Notes: generated from the sequence alone by a model not told the origin. Positions 48,001 through 60,023 are shown, counted from the stretch's first letter. The stretch: DNA of 64,000 bases from Paulownia fortunei (GCA_019321725.1 CM033120.1:8375694-8439693); one strand, 5' to 3'. A program made the numbers and translations.

Positions 48001-51000
48001 TCTAAAAGCAGGATTTCATATCCCTTCCATTGATAAAGAAACTTATTGGTAATTGAATCCAAATTCATTCTATAGCAAAATATCAATGATAATGGATAAG
48101 ACATACATTATTATTATTCTTCCTTCCTAGAGCAACTTTTGATGATGGCGCAAAATATTGCTTCCAATATTCCCTGACAAAATGCACATGCATTCATAGT
48201 TGTGTTTTTGTTTTTACGAATAAATTCCTTAAGCGACCAAAATCTTAACTTTTCTAATAAAAGCTATTAATATATATACTAATAAGTAGCGATATTGTTA
48301 TTTATATATATATTTTTTGAATTTTACTAATTTTCCTTTTTGAGCATTCTATAATGCATTTGTTACGTATAGCCCGATAATATTTTGATATGCCACCATC
48401 AGTGTGAAATACCACCTACCAATATTAGCACCGATACCACGACTTTGAGGCATATGAGGTGCGAGTCAGTAAGCTTTGCAGCAAAAGCAGGATGGACTAC
48501 ATGCCCTGTTCCAATGCCCATTCACAAAGTAGGTTGGGTGTCTTTAGCACATTCAACAGGCATTGATTGCTTTTACAGTTGATATCATTGAGCGATTGCT
48601 TGGGAGACAATATAATAGTTCTACCAGAGGTAATGAGCAGATTCTAAAATTTTGTTGGTTTATTTGGTGGGATAGAAATCAAAAAGTGTTTCAAACAAGC
48701 TATTAAAGAACCAGAAAAGGTGGGTCAGTATGCTGAAAGCTATTGGCCCCTTGACTCATACATTGCTGAGGGTCAAGGTGAGACAAGCCCTGAGTTCGAA
48801 TGCAAATTGGCACTAGCAAAGGGCGAGGAGATTAAAGTTCATCTAAACACTGGTCAGTTTAAGAATGTTAGAGACGTAGGTTTTGTATGAATAGATGTGA
48901 ATTACGATTATAAATGTGTTGCTTGGAGTATGCACTCGTTGTATATTTCCCTCAAGGTTGAGCATACAGTAGCGGCAAAATCAGCACTTCAGGATGGTGA
49001 AGCCAAAGGGGTGACAAAATGTGGTGAGCTGAAGGCAATTCTGCAACTTTTATTCAAGCTATATTTTGGGCGGAAGACTTGTCCTCCATTGGAAACAGAT
49101 ATCAAGACGATAGTGAAGCAAGTGGCCATCAAAGTACAGCAATAAAAGGCAGAGGAAACAAACCAGCATATACCTTAGAAAGGCCACATAGAATCTAGGA
49201 GTAATTGATCTTCCATGAATTCAAATGATTGTTGTGTTTGCCAACATTCATTGAGATTTTGCGGAATAAAGTTCACCACTTCATGAATGATTGTCAAACA
49301 TATAAATCACAACAATATTATTGCACAAGGCACAACAAAAGTCGCCCATAATTTTTTTTGATCTAAGGAAAAAAAGAGGCGTCAATTAAAAAACTAAGCA
49401 TCCAATGACAAATGGACAGCAAATTAAACCATATATCTTATATGAGGTCGCTTGGGTGCCTATATGATAATGGCCTAGGCCACATCTTTTAAATTTTCAA
49501 ATTTCAAGTCAACATTTATTATGTAAAAAGACATATATATAAGACCTGGATAGTTATCGTTGCTCCAAGTGTTGTTTGGATTTTAAAACATTTTAAATTA
49601 TATGGCATCCTAAGAGCGGTATGAATTATTGGTAACTATGAATCAAGGTCATGGTAATACTTGTTTATAGAGGGAATAGAAAAAAGACAACATAAAGATA
49701 GAATTTCATATTGATCACAAATCTGGAAGGAGAAATTATTGTCTAAGGCAGGTGAAGAAGCCCTTTTGAAATCAATTACCTAAGAAATCCCTACTCATGC
49801 CAAGAGTAGATGTTGTTATCTAGGGAGGACTTAGGGATTAGAAGGCATTCAATTTGGCACTTTTGGCTAAGAAGCATGGAGAATATCATTGCCGCTGCAT
49901 AGTCTTGTAAGTAGAACTTGTAAGACCAAATACTTTCTGTTGTCTATATTTTGTTTTTTAGACTAAAAGCAGGACCTGATCACAATTTACATGGGAGTGT
50001 ATTTTTGAGAAAGAGATGTTCATTTAGTTGGTATTCAACGGAGGGTTGGCAATGGTGAAAGGTCGGGATTGGGCAAGATATATGGATTCAGACATCATAC
50101 TTTTATGGTAAGCCCCAAAAATCTCTTGCCAATTGATTAGACAGAAGATCCTCTCATTGATTAGGAAAATTGGAACTTGTAAAACAGACCTGATTCAGCA
50201 GGTCTTTCTGAATAAGGATGCAAAATAAATAATGTCATACCCATTAGGAAATACTGAGAACACAGATATGCTACTTTGGCATTTCACTAGAAATAGTTGT
50301 TTCAGAACGGGATTTGTGAGGTGCAAATCACTTGATCACAAAGAGTACACTCTGAAAATAGGAGGATGCTAGTGAAGATTAGATCAATGGCATCCAAGGC
50401 ACGGTATTACTCTTTGGTTACAACACACGTGAGGCACCATAGTTCAACTTATCAGCAGACATCCAATAGTATTAGCTGATACATATGCAGGATGATACAC
50501 ATCCAGGTCAGGCTTGCTGATCCGAGAAATTCGGATGATACCAATTATTCTTCGAGTTTATGAGTTTCGGCGATAATATCCTAAACTATCGCCAAATCAG
50601 ATATTATTGATGATAATACCGATAGTATTAGAAATTATACATAGTTTTTTTCATTGGGTATTACACATAGTTTTATTTGTTACCATTTTTCTCACCTTCT
50701 ATTCTAAAAGTGTGATCTCATATCCCAGCCATTTATAAAGAAACTTATTGGTAATTAAATCTAAATTCAGTATGTTTAAGTTATAGCAGAAAATTAATGA
50801 TAATAGATAAGACATACTTTTATTATTTTTCCTACCAAAGGGAGCAACTCTTGAGATGATGCCACACAATATTGCTTGCATCATTCCCCAACAAAATGCA
50901 CATGCATGCATGGTTGTGCATTTGTTTTCATGAATTAATCCCTTAAGCGACGACAATCTTACATTTAACTTTACTAATGTTTGATCTAATAAGAGCTTTT

Positions 51001-51996
51001 AATATATTCTAATAAGTATCAATTATATCATTTATATTTTAGTTATATAATTCTACGAATTTTGTTCGCTTTGCAGAGACAGCAGGATGGACTACATGCC
51101 TGTTCCAATGCCCATTCACAAAGTAGGTTGGGTGTCTTTAACACATTCCACAGGCATTGATTGCTTTTACAGTTGATAACATTGAGCGATTGTTTGGGAG
51201 ACTATATAATACTTCTACCAGAGAGGCATTGAGCAGATTCTAAAATTTTGTTGGTTTATTTGGTGGGATAGAAACCACAAAGTGTTTCAACAAGCTATTA
51301 CGGAACCAGAAAAGGTGGGTCAGTGTGATGCAAGTTATTGGCCACTTGTACAGGTTCAAGGTGAGGCAAGCCCTGAGTTTCAATGCAAATTGGCACTAGC
51401 AAAGGAGAGGAGATTAAAGATAAATCGATTTTGTATTAATGGTTGTGAATTACGATTATAAGTGTGTTTCTTGGAGTATGCTCTTGTTGTATCTTTCCGT
51501 TGAGGTCGAGCATACAGTTGTGGCGATATCAGCACTTCAGAATTCAGATGGTGAAGTCGAAAGGGTGACAAAATGTGGTGACGGAAGGCGATTCTGCTAC
51601 ATTTATCCAAGTTATATTTCGGGTAAACAGATATCAAGATGCTAAGGAAGCAAGTGGCCAGCAAAATGCAAAGGAAACAAACCAGCCTATACCTTAGAAT
51701 GGCCACATAAAATCTAGGAGTTAATGATCTTCCATTAATTCAAGTGATTTTGTGTTTACCAACATTCATTGAGATTTTGTGGAATAAAATGACAAATGAT
51801 TGATGAATCAAGCACAATAGTGAAAATAAATTTATAATCAACAGCAAAAGAAGCAAAAACAAAAAGCCAAAAACAACAATTTCTAATCAAAAGAATAAAT
51901 TGAAAATGAAGACAATAGAAATCAAGAGAAGAATACCAATTCTTGAGTGCTGTTATCTGGTATGAAAAACTTAAAGAAAGCTGGCCGTTTCACCAT
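42087..51996 (-). CDS. REM-type two-domain B3 DNA-binding protein, four coding exons
   Basis: The minus-strand exons are 51996-51937, 43142-42737, 42632-42490 and 42344-42087. All junctions have GT and AG, the phases agree, and the total is 867 bases (288 residues plus stop). Exon 1 encodes MVKRPAFFKFFIPDNSTQEL, the usual start of REM B3 proteins. Exon 2 completes the first B3 domain (residues about 5-97: KIPSVFIRSL, FKDGWTKFVEDN, DVKIF). An acidic Glu/Asp-rich linker follows at about 113-134. Exons 3 and 4 encode a second B3 domain (residues about 183-285: NPYFVTK, YIPMDVVKHF, MFYSKGWKSL). B3 domains bind DNA, and REM proteins are nuclear and often act in reproductive development. Intron 1 is 8.8 kb and full of repeats, so joining exon 1 is an inference supported by phase and family structure. 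Confidence 0.8.
43143..45109 (-). other. First part of the long B3 intron
   Basis: Mostly AT-rich. A more GC-rich, Pro/His/Ser-coding-like stretch at about 44620-45000 has no recognisable family. I see no splice-compatible exon here. Confidence 0.45.
45110..46900 (+). repeat. Diverged duplicate of 34990-36960
   Basis: This is the partner of the downstream copy, in the same orientation, about 10 kb away. It lies inside the presumed B3 intron 1. Confidence 0.6.
47125..47675 (+). pseudogene. LINE-type ORF2 remnant, copy 1
   Basis: A broken frame encodes a segment like FRDLKAFNLAILAKQAWRI before 47200. From about 47336, VGNGEMARIWIEIWIQTSYF matches the zinc-finger (zf-RVT) region after the RT of plant LINEs. 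IPLG- and WH/TRNG-type segments follow near 47545-47600. Stops and frameshifts abound. Orientation is plus, opposite to the B3 gene. Confidence 0.65.
48590..49200 (+). pseudogene. LINE 3' remnant, copy 1
   Basis: A frame with ILKFCWFIWWDRNQKVFQ near 48640-48690 resembles the 'WxxRNxxxF' segment between zf-RVT and RNase H of LINEs. The remainder has no clear match. An 82-codon open frame at 48897 is not recognised. Confidence 0.4.
49815..50375 (+). pseudogene. LINE-type ORF2 remnant, copy 2
   Basis: This is the tandem duplicate of the copy at 47125-47675. The frame around 50040-50110 reads a GNG-type zf-RVT start, and a WHFTRNSCFRTGFV segment appears near 50277. It is equally broken. Confidence 0.6.
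51180..51700 (+). pseudogene. LINE 3' remnant, copy 2
   Basis: The duplicate of 48590-49200. FCWFIWWDRNHKVFQQAI is readable near 51247-51300, and the rest is decayed. Confidence 0.4.
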
Positions 51997-52240
51997 TTGC
52001 GCATCCAAGACCTTATAGTTAATTCTCTACAAGAATCTACAAAAAGAGAGAAGAATTCAGCCAATCTTGATCTAATAAAAAAATTAAATTTAAATTATTA
52101 AAAAAAGAAGAAGAAGAAAAAAAAAAAGAAAATGAAAGAGGGTTTACGAAAGCTGCGCCGCATAACCCACGAGGTGAATTGGATTCCCAAAAAATCTCAA
52201 GTGCTGCTGAGGTTTTTTGCATGGGTGTTGGAAGGTGGCG
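51997..52240 (-). other. Probable 5' UTR and 5' UTR intron of the B3 gene
   Basis: On the minus strand a pyrimidine-rich stretch ends ttttttgtag at about 52037, giving a possible acceptor about 40 bases before the ATG. A possible donor 'ttcgtaaacc' lies at about 52145. A small open frame in the region is low-complexity (Ser/Phe) and probably not translated. Confidence 0.35.
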
Positions 52241-53001
52241 ATTGGATTTTATGGTAAGACAGGTAGTCTATAACATAAATGACAACACTACCCAAATCTT
52301 AATAGAGACTGACAGTCTATGCTATAAAATATAGCAGCGAGGGACTCTTTGACCAAAAAAGTTCAACTGATTACTGAGAATTTAAAAAGTTTTTTTTTTT
52401 TTTTTTTTGCTTTTTAAGAAAATCATCATTAATTGGTATATCTTTTTTAAATTCTGAAAATCAGAGTTTATTGTGTCCTTAATTTTAGCTAATAGAAGGG
52501 ATTTCAGATTTAATTTCTTTTTTTTTTTTTTTTACTTTACACAAGCCCCTGGACACAGACTCAATGAAAAAAAATAAAAAACTTTCCTTGTTAATCAAGA
52601 TGGTGATTATTATGAGGGTGTTTGGAAACACATTCAAATGAATTTTTATGAAAGTTGATTTGTAAAAATATTATGTGATTGATAGTTATTTTTGAATGAT
52701 TTTTTTGAATAAGTCACTTATTTAAAAGTCTATTTTAGATAATTTTAAATTTGTGACTTTTGAATTTTTATTCTTATATTTCTAGTTGATGGGTATTAAA
52801 GTGTATTTTTTTTACTAAATACTTGACAATATTTATAAATATTTTTTTAAAAAATTCATAATAAAAAGTTCGTCCTATAGATAAATTTTCATTCTAAAAT
52901 TGCTCTAAAACATGCACTATATTTATGTCATTATATGCATTTATTTACTTTTTTCGTAATTTATCCCTTTTAAATAACTTTTCATATTTTCTCATTTATA
53001 T
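52241..53001. other. Upstream flank of the B3 gene
   Basis: AT-rich, with long T runs at about 52390 and 52520. I cannot point to a convincing promoter motif. Confidence 0.45.
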
Positions 53002-53444
53002 GTTATATACAGTGTTTTCTTAACCAAATCGATGATTAAACCGATTTTGTTGTCAACCAGTTTAATAAAAATTAATTATATTTATTTATTATATTATATA
53101 AAATAGTAATATAATAGACTTAGTGTTAGGTATAAAGTTAAAAAAAATAATCAACTAAAAAATATATTTAACAAAGTTCAAAATCTAAATAATCACATAT
53201 TTATGACAAATACTAAATTTAAACTTTCAAAACAATAAAAGAAAAAAAAAAAAAAAAATTGACCGATTTGACCGGTTTAATTAATTTTTTGGCTAATTCG
53301 ATCGGTTCAATTAGATTTTTAATCAATTTTGACGGATTTGATCGTATTTTTTATTATGTTTTTGTACTTAAATAGGCCAAACCGACCACTTATTTTGATT
53401 TTGAATCGATCCATCCATCCAATTTTAAAAGCATTGGTTATATG
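53002..53444. mobile_element. hAT-like MITE with 8-bp target duplication
   Basis: The 427-bp element (53010-53436) starts CAGTGTTTTC. Read from the other side it starts CAATGCTTTT, giving imperfect terminal inverted repeats. The flanks are GTTATATA and GTTATATG, 7 of 8 matching, the duplication length of hAT transposons. The interior has repeated 'accggtt'/'gatcggtt'/'gaccgattt' words. It has no coding capacity. Confidence 0.65.
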
Positions 53445-55648
53445 TACTACCTCGTTTAAATTTTATTCTATATTTTTCTAGTGGATTTTTTTTCCCTTCA
53501 GCCAAAAGAAAACAACCATTGTTCACAGGATTGGACTCCTTACTGTCATTTTATTCTGCTATTTAATTTTTTGTATTTAATTTGTTTTCATTGAAATGCA
53601 AATTTCTAGCCATTTTTGTTAGACATCTAGCAAGTTAGTGGGTGCTGCAGTTCTTTAATATTCCAATCAAATTGTATTAGTATGTTTAAATTGGACAGAT
53701 TATTTATTTTATGTGATTAGGTTAAATATATTAAAATATATAATTTAGTAGAATATCTATTTTTTGTGATGATTCATGATAAAAATTTAAATACGATCCA
53801 AATCATTATTTTAACTGAATTATTCCATCCTCATATGAGGTGGGTTGAATAATCAGACTTTCCTTCTAAAATATCTTGAACTCATATTGAACATAATCTC
53901 CGACAATTTAAACCACATCTTACTATTTTGCCATCAAAGTTCCACCTAACATTAGATTTCCCCATCCCACTTTCACAAATGAAGAAAAACTCTCCCCACC
54001 TCCCCTTCTATTGCGTGCCCACAAAAGATTTTTGAAAGAAAAGCTTAGTTTAATACTTTCAAGTATTTATGTTCCCAAACAAAATAAATGCTATGTGTGG
54101 TATCATTTTTTATTTCCATTTTTCTTCTTAATTATTTTATTAAAATAAAATTAAACATATATTATTTTTTATAATAGATTTTTCTACCAATATACACAAC
54201 TCCAATATATTCTCCCATAACAAAAAAAAAAAAAAAAAAACCGAACAAAGCCTAAGAGTTCCTTTTTTTGTGAATATAGGTTGTTCTAAATTAAAAACAA
54301 AAAAAAAAAAAAGGTTGCGGGTTCCGAATATTTGATATTTGAATATTGCTTCTCTTCAATCCACCATTATCTTCAAGATAGCTTCTTATTATCTAAATTC
54401 AACCCTTTAATTTTTCTGTAAATAATGAGAGAAATGAATCCAGAGTGTTCAATGTTTTAATTTTTCTGTATAACATCACAAACGTGTGAGAGCAAATAAC
54501 TTTTATTATACTCCCTTTTCTATTATGTATTTCGGGTTTCATTATTGCTGATTTGCAGGTTGGGAGAGGTGAATTTATAGTTGCAACTTTTAATTTGCGA
54601 TTTGAGAACCTTCCTGCATTTCGGATGATGCTTCAGCTTTTAATTTGAATTTCCATTGCATTAGTAAACGTTGAATCAGCTTTATGTTTGGTTGATGAAT
54701 TGATATTTGCCTATGTATTTAGTTAAATAAATCAATGCACTATTTTAATGTTCATGTACTTGAGCGATCTTATTCAAAACAGAGTGATACAGGTTGTGTA
54801 AACACTTGAGAATGAGTAGAAATACATTTGATCTATTTTGCTACTCTCTCAACTTTACAAAAAATTTAAATTAATATAAACTTTATATACATAATTATTA
54901 AATTTTAGAAATTTGCCCCCCAAAAGAAAATAAATATCGCCTCCCCAGTATTCATTTTTTGGCTTCGTCCCCAAAATAGACAATGAGCTAAGTCATAGAT
55001 CCATTCATCCAAGTCTTCTCATTGGTTTTTAAAGAAAAATTAGAGCGTACAAAGAGGTATATATATTAATTATATTTGAAGGATAAAGAGTAATTGAATA
55101 CATAATACTTTTCTCATTGTAGGAAATCTTTCATCTTTGAGAAATTCAGTAGAGGCAGAAATGCAGATAGGTCAACGTGATGAAAATTGATATATGTTGC
55201 AATAAAGTTTAGGAGATAAGATTATGTCTGTGAATGGTTTTCTTCAAAGTAATAAACTTACTTTGCTATAACTAAATTGAACAAACATTGTTGATTAATG
55301 TCATATTACTATTTCGAGCAAATGCATCAAGCCAAGAAAGTAAGGAAGAAGTGGAAGTTATTCGAGAGTGAACTAAACTAATTAAATATATATTAAGTAA
55401 TTGAGGTTGATATAGTTCTCTCTTTTTCAACTAATACGAACTTGAAATTACACAAATTTTACGACTTATTATATTAGGGCATGAGCAATATAAGATAAAT
55501 AAAAAATATTAAGGCAAGTAATTGACTTTCATAATAAGATAAAAGAAGATCAATTAGAGTTAGGAAAAGAGAGAAAAACAGAAAATTTAAGAAATTACGC
55601 ATAAGAAAAAGAAAGTGGATGCAAACAACAATTAGATATGGAATTAGG
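53445..55648. other. AT-rich intergenic DNA
   Basis: No gene, RNA or clear element is recognised. Long A runs occur at about 54222 and 54298. Confidence 0.5.
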
Positions 55649-55869
55649 TATAAGAGAACATAATTGGAGTAAAATGGCTCACTTCATTATCATTGGCAAT
55701 CTGCTGTATAAACAAGCTGTACAAGAGTGATTATAGTAAATGAGCTAAAAATTAATAGCAAACATATCCACAAAATAAGGTAAGAATTGAGTAAAGATAA
55801 GGCCATAGAATCAGGAAATACATTGATTATGAATTTTAAAAGGAATCAGTCTCGTGATTTTCTCTAACA
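55649..55869 (-). repeat. 3' LTR of the Ale-like element
   Basis: Read on the minus strand it starts TGTTAGAGAAAATC. It ends in the stretch ttctcttata, which also precedes the primer site at 60023. About 60 bases match the 5' LTR remnant with few differences. A purine tract (atggggca, minus strand) abuts it at 55870-55877. Confidence 0.82.
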
Positions 55870-55880
55870 TGCCCCATAAG

Positions 55881-57680
55881 ACGGAGGATCCATCGGAGAC
55901 GCGAATCTTGAAACGAAGGTGTTTAGGGCGATGTTGGGAGAGAGGCTTGATCAAAAGATCAACTAATTGATCAAGAGAAGAGACGTGATACTTGAAGAGG
56001 CAACCGTGTCTCGAAAGTGAAAATCTATTTCATTTTGGAATGAAAAACTGGGTTTGTACATAGATAAGTAGCTCCCATGTTGTCGCAGTAGATAGTAGGT
56101 TGTGAAGTCTTGACCTCAAGTTCTCGAAGAAGAGAGAGTATACATAAAACGGTGGATGCAACCGATCGATATTCCGCCTTTACTGTGCAACATATTTATG
56201 TTTCTTTGATGACAAGGAGATTAACTTGCCCCCTAAGTATGCAAGATAAGCTGATGTAGACATTCAGTCATAGTGGTTGCTAATCCATCCGCTTCGAAAA
56301 AGGCATGTAGAGCAAGAGAATGATGACAACGAAGATGCAAACCATGATATATTCTGTGTTTGAGATACTGAAGTAACTGTTTCACTGCAGTCCAATGTTT
56401 TTGAGATGGAGCATGCTTGAACTGTGCTAACTTGTTCACAGAAAATGAGATGTCAGGTCGTGTTCAAGAGAGATTGCAAGGAGCCGACCACCTTTCTATA
56501 CTCCATGGCATTGGTCGTAGCTGAACTATCATGGAGTGTAAGAGATTCAGTTGTGGACAGCAGAGTGAGAGTATCCTTTGCACCGTCTAACTTTGTTTTA
56601 ACAAGGAGGTCCACTTGTGTTGACTGAGAAAAAATCCTTGCGTAGTTGGTACCACTTCAACACCAAGGAAATAATGGACATGGCCAAGATCTTTGGGAGA
56701 GCCCCTTTTAAACAGGACATTTGAAAAATTCTCCAGTAACTTTGAATTGTTCTATGTAACAAGCAAATCATCGACATAGACAAGAAAATATATCACATTG
56801 CTATGGAGATTACAGATGAACAATGAGTGTTCGATTTTGAGTTTGAAAAGTCAAAGGAGATGACAAAGTCCTTCAACTCGTTGTACCAATCATTTGGTGC
56901 CTACTTAAGCCTGTAAATGGCTTTATGTAAGCGACAAACGGTAGGGAGGTTTTGATCAATAAACCCTGAGGGTTGCATCATTGAAACTTCCTCATTGAGT
57001 GTCCTATGCAAAAAGGCATTATTGACATCCATTCGTCGAACTGGATAATTATTGTTTAATGCAAGAGAGAGAACCAACCTATTCGTAATCTACCCTAGGA
57101 CTTTGATAAAACCCATAAGCAACTAGTTGGGCTTTATTGCAATCAATAGATTCATCAAGATTTCATTTGATTCTAAACACCCACTTGCATCCAATAATAT
57201 TTTGAGAAGACTGATGAGGAACAAGTTCCTAGGTACCATTCCTGGTTAGAGCATTAAGCTCCTTAGTCATAGCATTCAGCCAAAGGGGATCACGAAGAGC
57301 AATTAAGACATAAAGGTTCAAGAGAGTCGAGGATTTTGTATTTGGTGGTGGTGTTAATTTGCTTAGGCTTGAAAGTATTATTTGGGAGCTTGTGACCATT
57401 GGGTGGGTTCGATTGGAGGGGAAAACATCAATAAAGGATGGCGAGGACACATTCCTACTTGGTGACGAGGTTGAGAAGGAGGAATGATTGACGATAGAGG
57501 GCACGACAATAATTGGTGCTTGAACTTCATGTGAAGCTTATGAGATTGAACCATGGGATGCTGACGGGATGAAAAAAAAGGTTCTCAAGAAAAGCCAAGA
57601 ATAATGAATGAGACCACCATGAGCTTTGGTCTAAAGGGGAAATAGTTGGTTGGGGCTTTGAAGTAAAAAGAAAGACCAAC
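55881..57680 (-). pseudogene. Ale-like reverse transcriptase and RNase H
   Basis: On the minus strand the frame fragments run as follows. LRDPLWLNAMTKELNALTRNGT (about 57300-57229) is the usual copia RT start. CKWVFRIK follows, then the catalytic YVDD (56778-56767) and LGHVHYFLGVEV. An NKLAQFKHAPSQKHWTAVK segment (about 56430) leads into a degraded RNase H. Stops and frameshifts occur every 100-200 bases. Confidence 0.82.
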
Positions 57681-58560
57681 TTAATGAATTTGACATGACG
57701 AGAGACATATTATTTATTGGTGAATAAGTCAAGATAGTGGTTGGCACCTTGAGTGGAGGAGTATCCTAGCAACACACGTGGAGTAGAGTGAGGTTCAAGT
57801 TTGTGAGTGGTGTATGGCCGAATCCAAGGGTAACAAAGGCAGCTAATGGTTTTAAGTTTAGAGTAGTTGGGAGTACTATTGAAAAGTGACTCAAAATGGG
57901 ACTTATTTTGCAAGAGATGTGTAGGAAGACGATTGATAAGATAGGTGGCTAATTGAAAGGCAAATAACCAATAGGATTTCGGAAGAGATGCTTGATGGAG
58001 GAGGGAGAGGCTAGTTTCAACTATACGATGAAGATGATGTTCGACTGACCAATTGTGTTGAGGAGGTTGGGGGGGAGCGGAGATGTTGGCACCATATGGA
58101 AGTAGAAATTGTTTTAATTTTAGATGTTCGCCTCCCATGTCTAGTGTATCGTGGTTAACTTAGTTTCGAAATAAAATTGAACTAGTGTTTTAAAATATGT
58201 AAAAACAGTCATGACATCAAATTTTAGATGGATAGGATAGAGCTAAGTATATTTTAGGAAATGGTCCACAAATGTAATATAATATCAAAATTTATTAATA
58301 AATTCAATTGGAGAGGGTCCCATGAACAAAATAGACAAGATCCAATTGATAACAACTAACTAAAGATGAAATTCCAAAAGTAAGCTTATGGCTTTTATTA
58401 CTCAAACAAAGATTGCAATGAGAAAATAATGTCACAGATAACGACATGGGCAAAGGCATAGACTCGATAACTTTTTGAAGAAATTTGGTAGATGGATAGA
58501 CAAGACGATCATGCTAATATTTGAGAGATGTTTTCACACCAAAGAATGCACACGGTTGAT
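57681..58560 (-). pseudogene. Ale-like integrase
   Basis: The better preserved C-terminal half of the core reads on the minus strand at 58138-57710, with GGEHLKLKQFL, then PQHNWSVEHHLHRIVET (catalytic Glu region) and a LINRLPTHLLQNKSHFE segment. An upstream CNLCLSNKSHKL stretch near 58420 marks the zinc-binding domain end. The central core with the first Asp is unrecognisable. It is non-functional. Confidence 0.78.
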
Positions 58561-58769
58561 TATGAATTCATGCTGGGACCACTCATACACACCATCTCTA
58601 TTCAAGCCTCGCAGAAGACGTGCCCCCGTGGTTAGATATTTGACAACAAAATGGGATTTTGTGCATGGTCTCATACTCAATGAGCTTGTCATGAAGCTCT
58701 TCAAATGAAATGGGATTCTGCACGAACAACATCAGTGATTTCTTTGAACTGCCTAAACCATTGAGGGGG
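58561..58769 (-). pseudogene. Ale-like gag, C-terminal part
   Basis: The minus-strand frame contains LNGLG and a PISFEELHDKLIEYE segment, typical of copia Gag before the knuckle. It is separated from its N-terminal part (59442-59928) by a solo LTR inserted after the ILY codons. No zinc knuckle or protease follows. Confidence 0.75.
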
Positions 58770-59441
58770 TAACGTGTTGGAAACGAGAGCCAAAATAAAT
58801 GGCGCAAATGCAATGGAACTAGGAAATTCATTTCCTTCCGACCAGATTAAAAATAGGACCAAACCAAGAATGCCAAAAACAGTGCAAGAGAGTAAAATTT
58901 TGACACAAGGATTTTTACGAGGAAAATTTAAATAAAAAAAACTACAGGACTGTAGTCCAGATAAATACTTCTACTATATATATAGTAGGCTTATAAAACT
59001 CTCTCTAAATTAGGAGATACACAAATAATTCTTAAGAGAATATCTATTGGATCACAAATATCTTAAGTTTCCTAACTTGGAATACAAAAAAAAAAAGACT
59101 ATTTTAAGAGAGAATGAAAAATTCCTAGAATTTTTCTCACTAATTATTCTCTTAAAACACTCTATTTTACTCTCACTCAACTCTCTTATTTTTTCTTCTT
59201 GTGTGTTGTGTGTATTTTGCTCTACCAAGAAAGCCTATTTATAGGAGAGATTTGTCATTCTTTTTATGAAAATTTGGCACCGAAAGCATCCTTTCCTGAC
59301 CATTCGCCCAAAGTGTTGAAGAGAGAAAGTGAGGGAGGGTTGGCAGATTGCCAGCCCCCTATGCTGACCATTCATCACTCTTTTCATTTTTTTTTAAATC
59401 ATGGGTTCCACCCCACATGGAGTGGAATACCCATCATAAAG
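58770..59441 (-). repeat. Solo LTR inserted in the Ale-like gag
   Basis: A 662-bp LTR (59436-58775 on the minus strand) starts TGATGGGTATTCC and ends TTTCCAACA. The flanks are TAACG and TAAAG, a duplication with one mismatch. A minus-strand TATA box (cctataaatagg) lies at about 59245-59234. The gag frame rejoins across it. The element lineage cannot be told from an LTR alone. Confidence 0.8.
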
Positions 59442-60007
59442 AATGAGGTCATCATCCACAAGGAGAGCATTGATTGGAGCAAGTTCATCATAAATGTTTT
59501 TGATTGATTGAAGATACTTAGAGACTATTTTTGTGCTTTTGGATAAAAGATGAAGGCATTCATTGAGATGCATGATACGTTATCTTAAATAGTTTGCATA
59601 GAGGTGAGCAGCTCGGGTATAAACATCACGAGAGGTAAGTGAGGAGGTAATGAGAGGTGTAATAGGTTCTATTAGTGATGCAAGGATAGCATGAAGTAAG
59701 AGTTGATCTTGATGTTTCCAAAAACACAAGGATATTGTTCTTTGTGATTTGTTTAGCTGGACACGTATTGGAGTTATCGAGAAAATCAAGAAAATCATAA
59801 CCAAAGAGTAGAGAATGAATTTGAGCATGCCAAGAGGGATAGTTGGTGGGTGGTAATTTGACTGGAAGTTGAGTTATGGCATTAATCGTAATGAGATTAG
59901 GAGCTGGTGAGTTGGCATTGATAACCATATGCTAATTTTGAATTTGTGCATTGGTTATGGGGTTGGGAAATAAATTCTAAATTTGATATAACTCGTTGGA
60001 GTGTTTT
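59442..60007 (-). pseudogene. Ale-like gag, N-terminal part
   Basis: The ATG on the minus strand at 59928 begins MVINANSPAPNLITINAI, followed by QLPVKLPPTNYPSWHAQIHSL, a signature Ale-type Gag start. A frameshift near 59760 moves the rest (KHQDQLLLHAILASLIEPI) to another frame. It ends at the solo LTR with DDDLILY. Confidence 0.82.
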
Positions 60008-60023
60008 GGGCTTCTAATACCAT
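60008..60023 (-). other. Ale-like primer binding site
   Basis: On the minus strand tggtattagaagccc follows the LTR end directly and resembles the tRNA-Met site tggtatcagagcc. Confidence 0.72.

Larger units (their letters stand above)
46640..49285 (+). repeat. Tandem duplication unit 1 (about 2.6 kb)
   Basis: This segment matches 49286-51795 almost throughout, at an offset of about 2.6-2.7 kb. Matching landmarks are 'aaaaaagacaac' (46983 and 49681), 'ttgccgctgcatagtct'-type blocks (47193 and 49889), 'aagtaggttgggtgtcttta' (48528 and 51119) and 'attcattgagattttg' (49245 and 51764). Confidence 0.8.
49286..51795 (+). repeat. Tandem duplication unit 2 (about 2.5 kb)
   Basis: This is the second copy of the unit. 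It differs by scattered substitutions and small indels, so the duplication is not recent. It ends close to exon 1 of the B3 gene. Confidence 0.8.

Noticed and set aside
48385..49145. Open frames of 65 and 82 codons that looked like a host enzyme
   Set aside because: They are duplicated at 51.1-51.6 kb with different breaks, lie beside LINE fragments, and match no enzyme family I know.
57229..57504. A 91-codon Ser-rich frame as an independent gene
   Set aside because: Its end is the conserved start of the Ale-like RT, so it is the integrase-RT spacer of that element.
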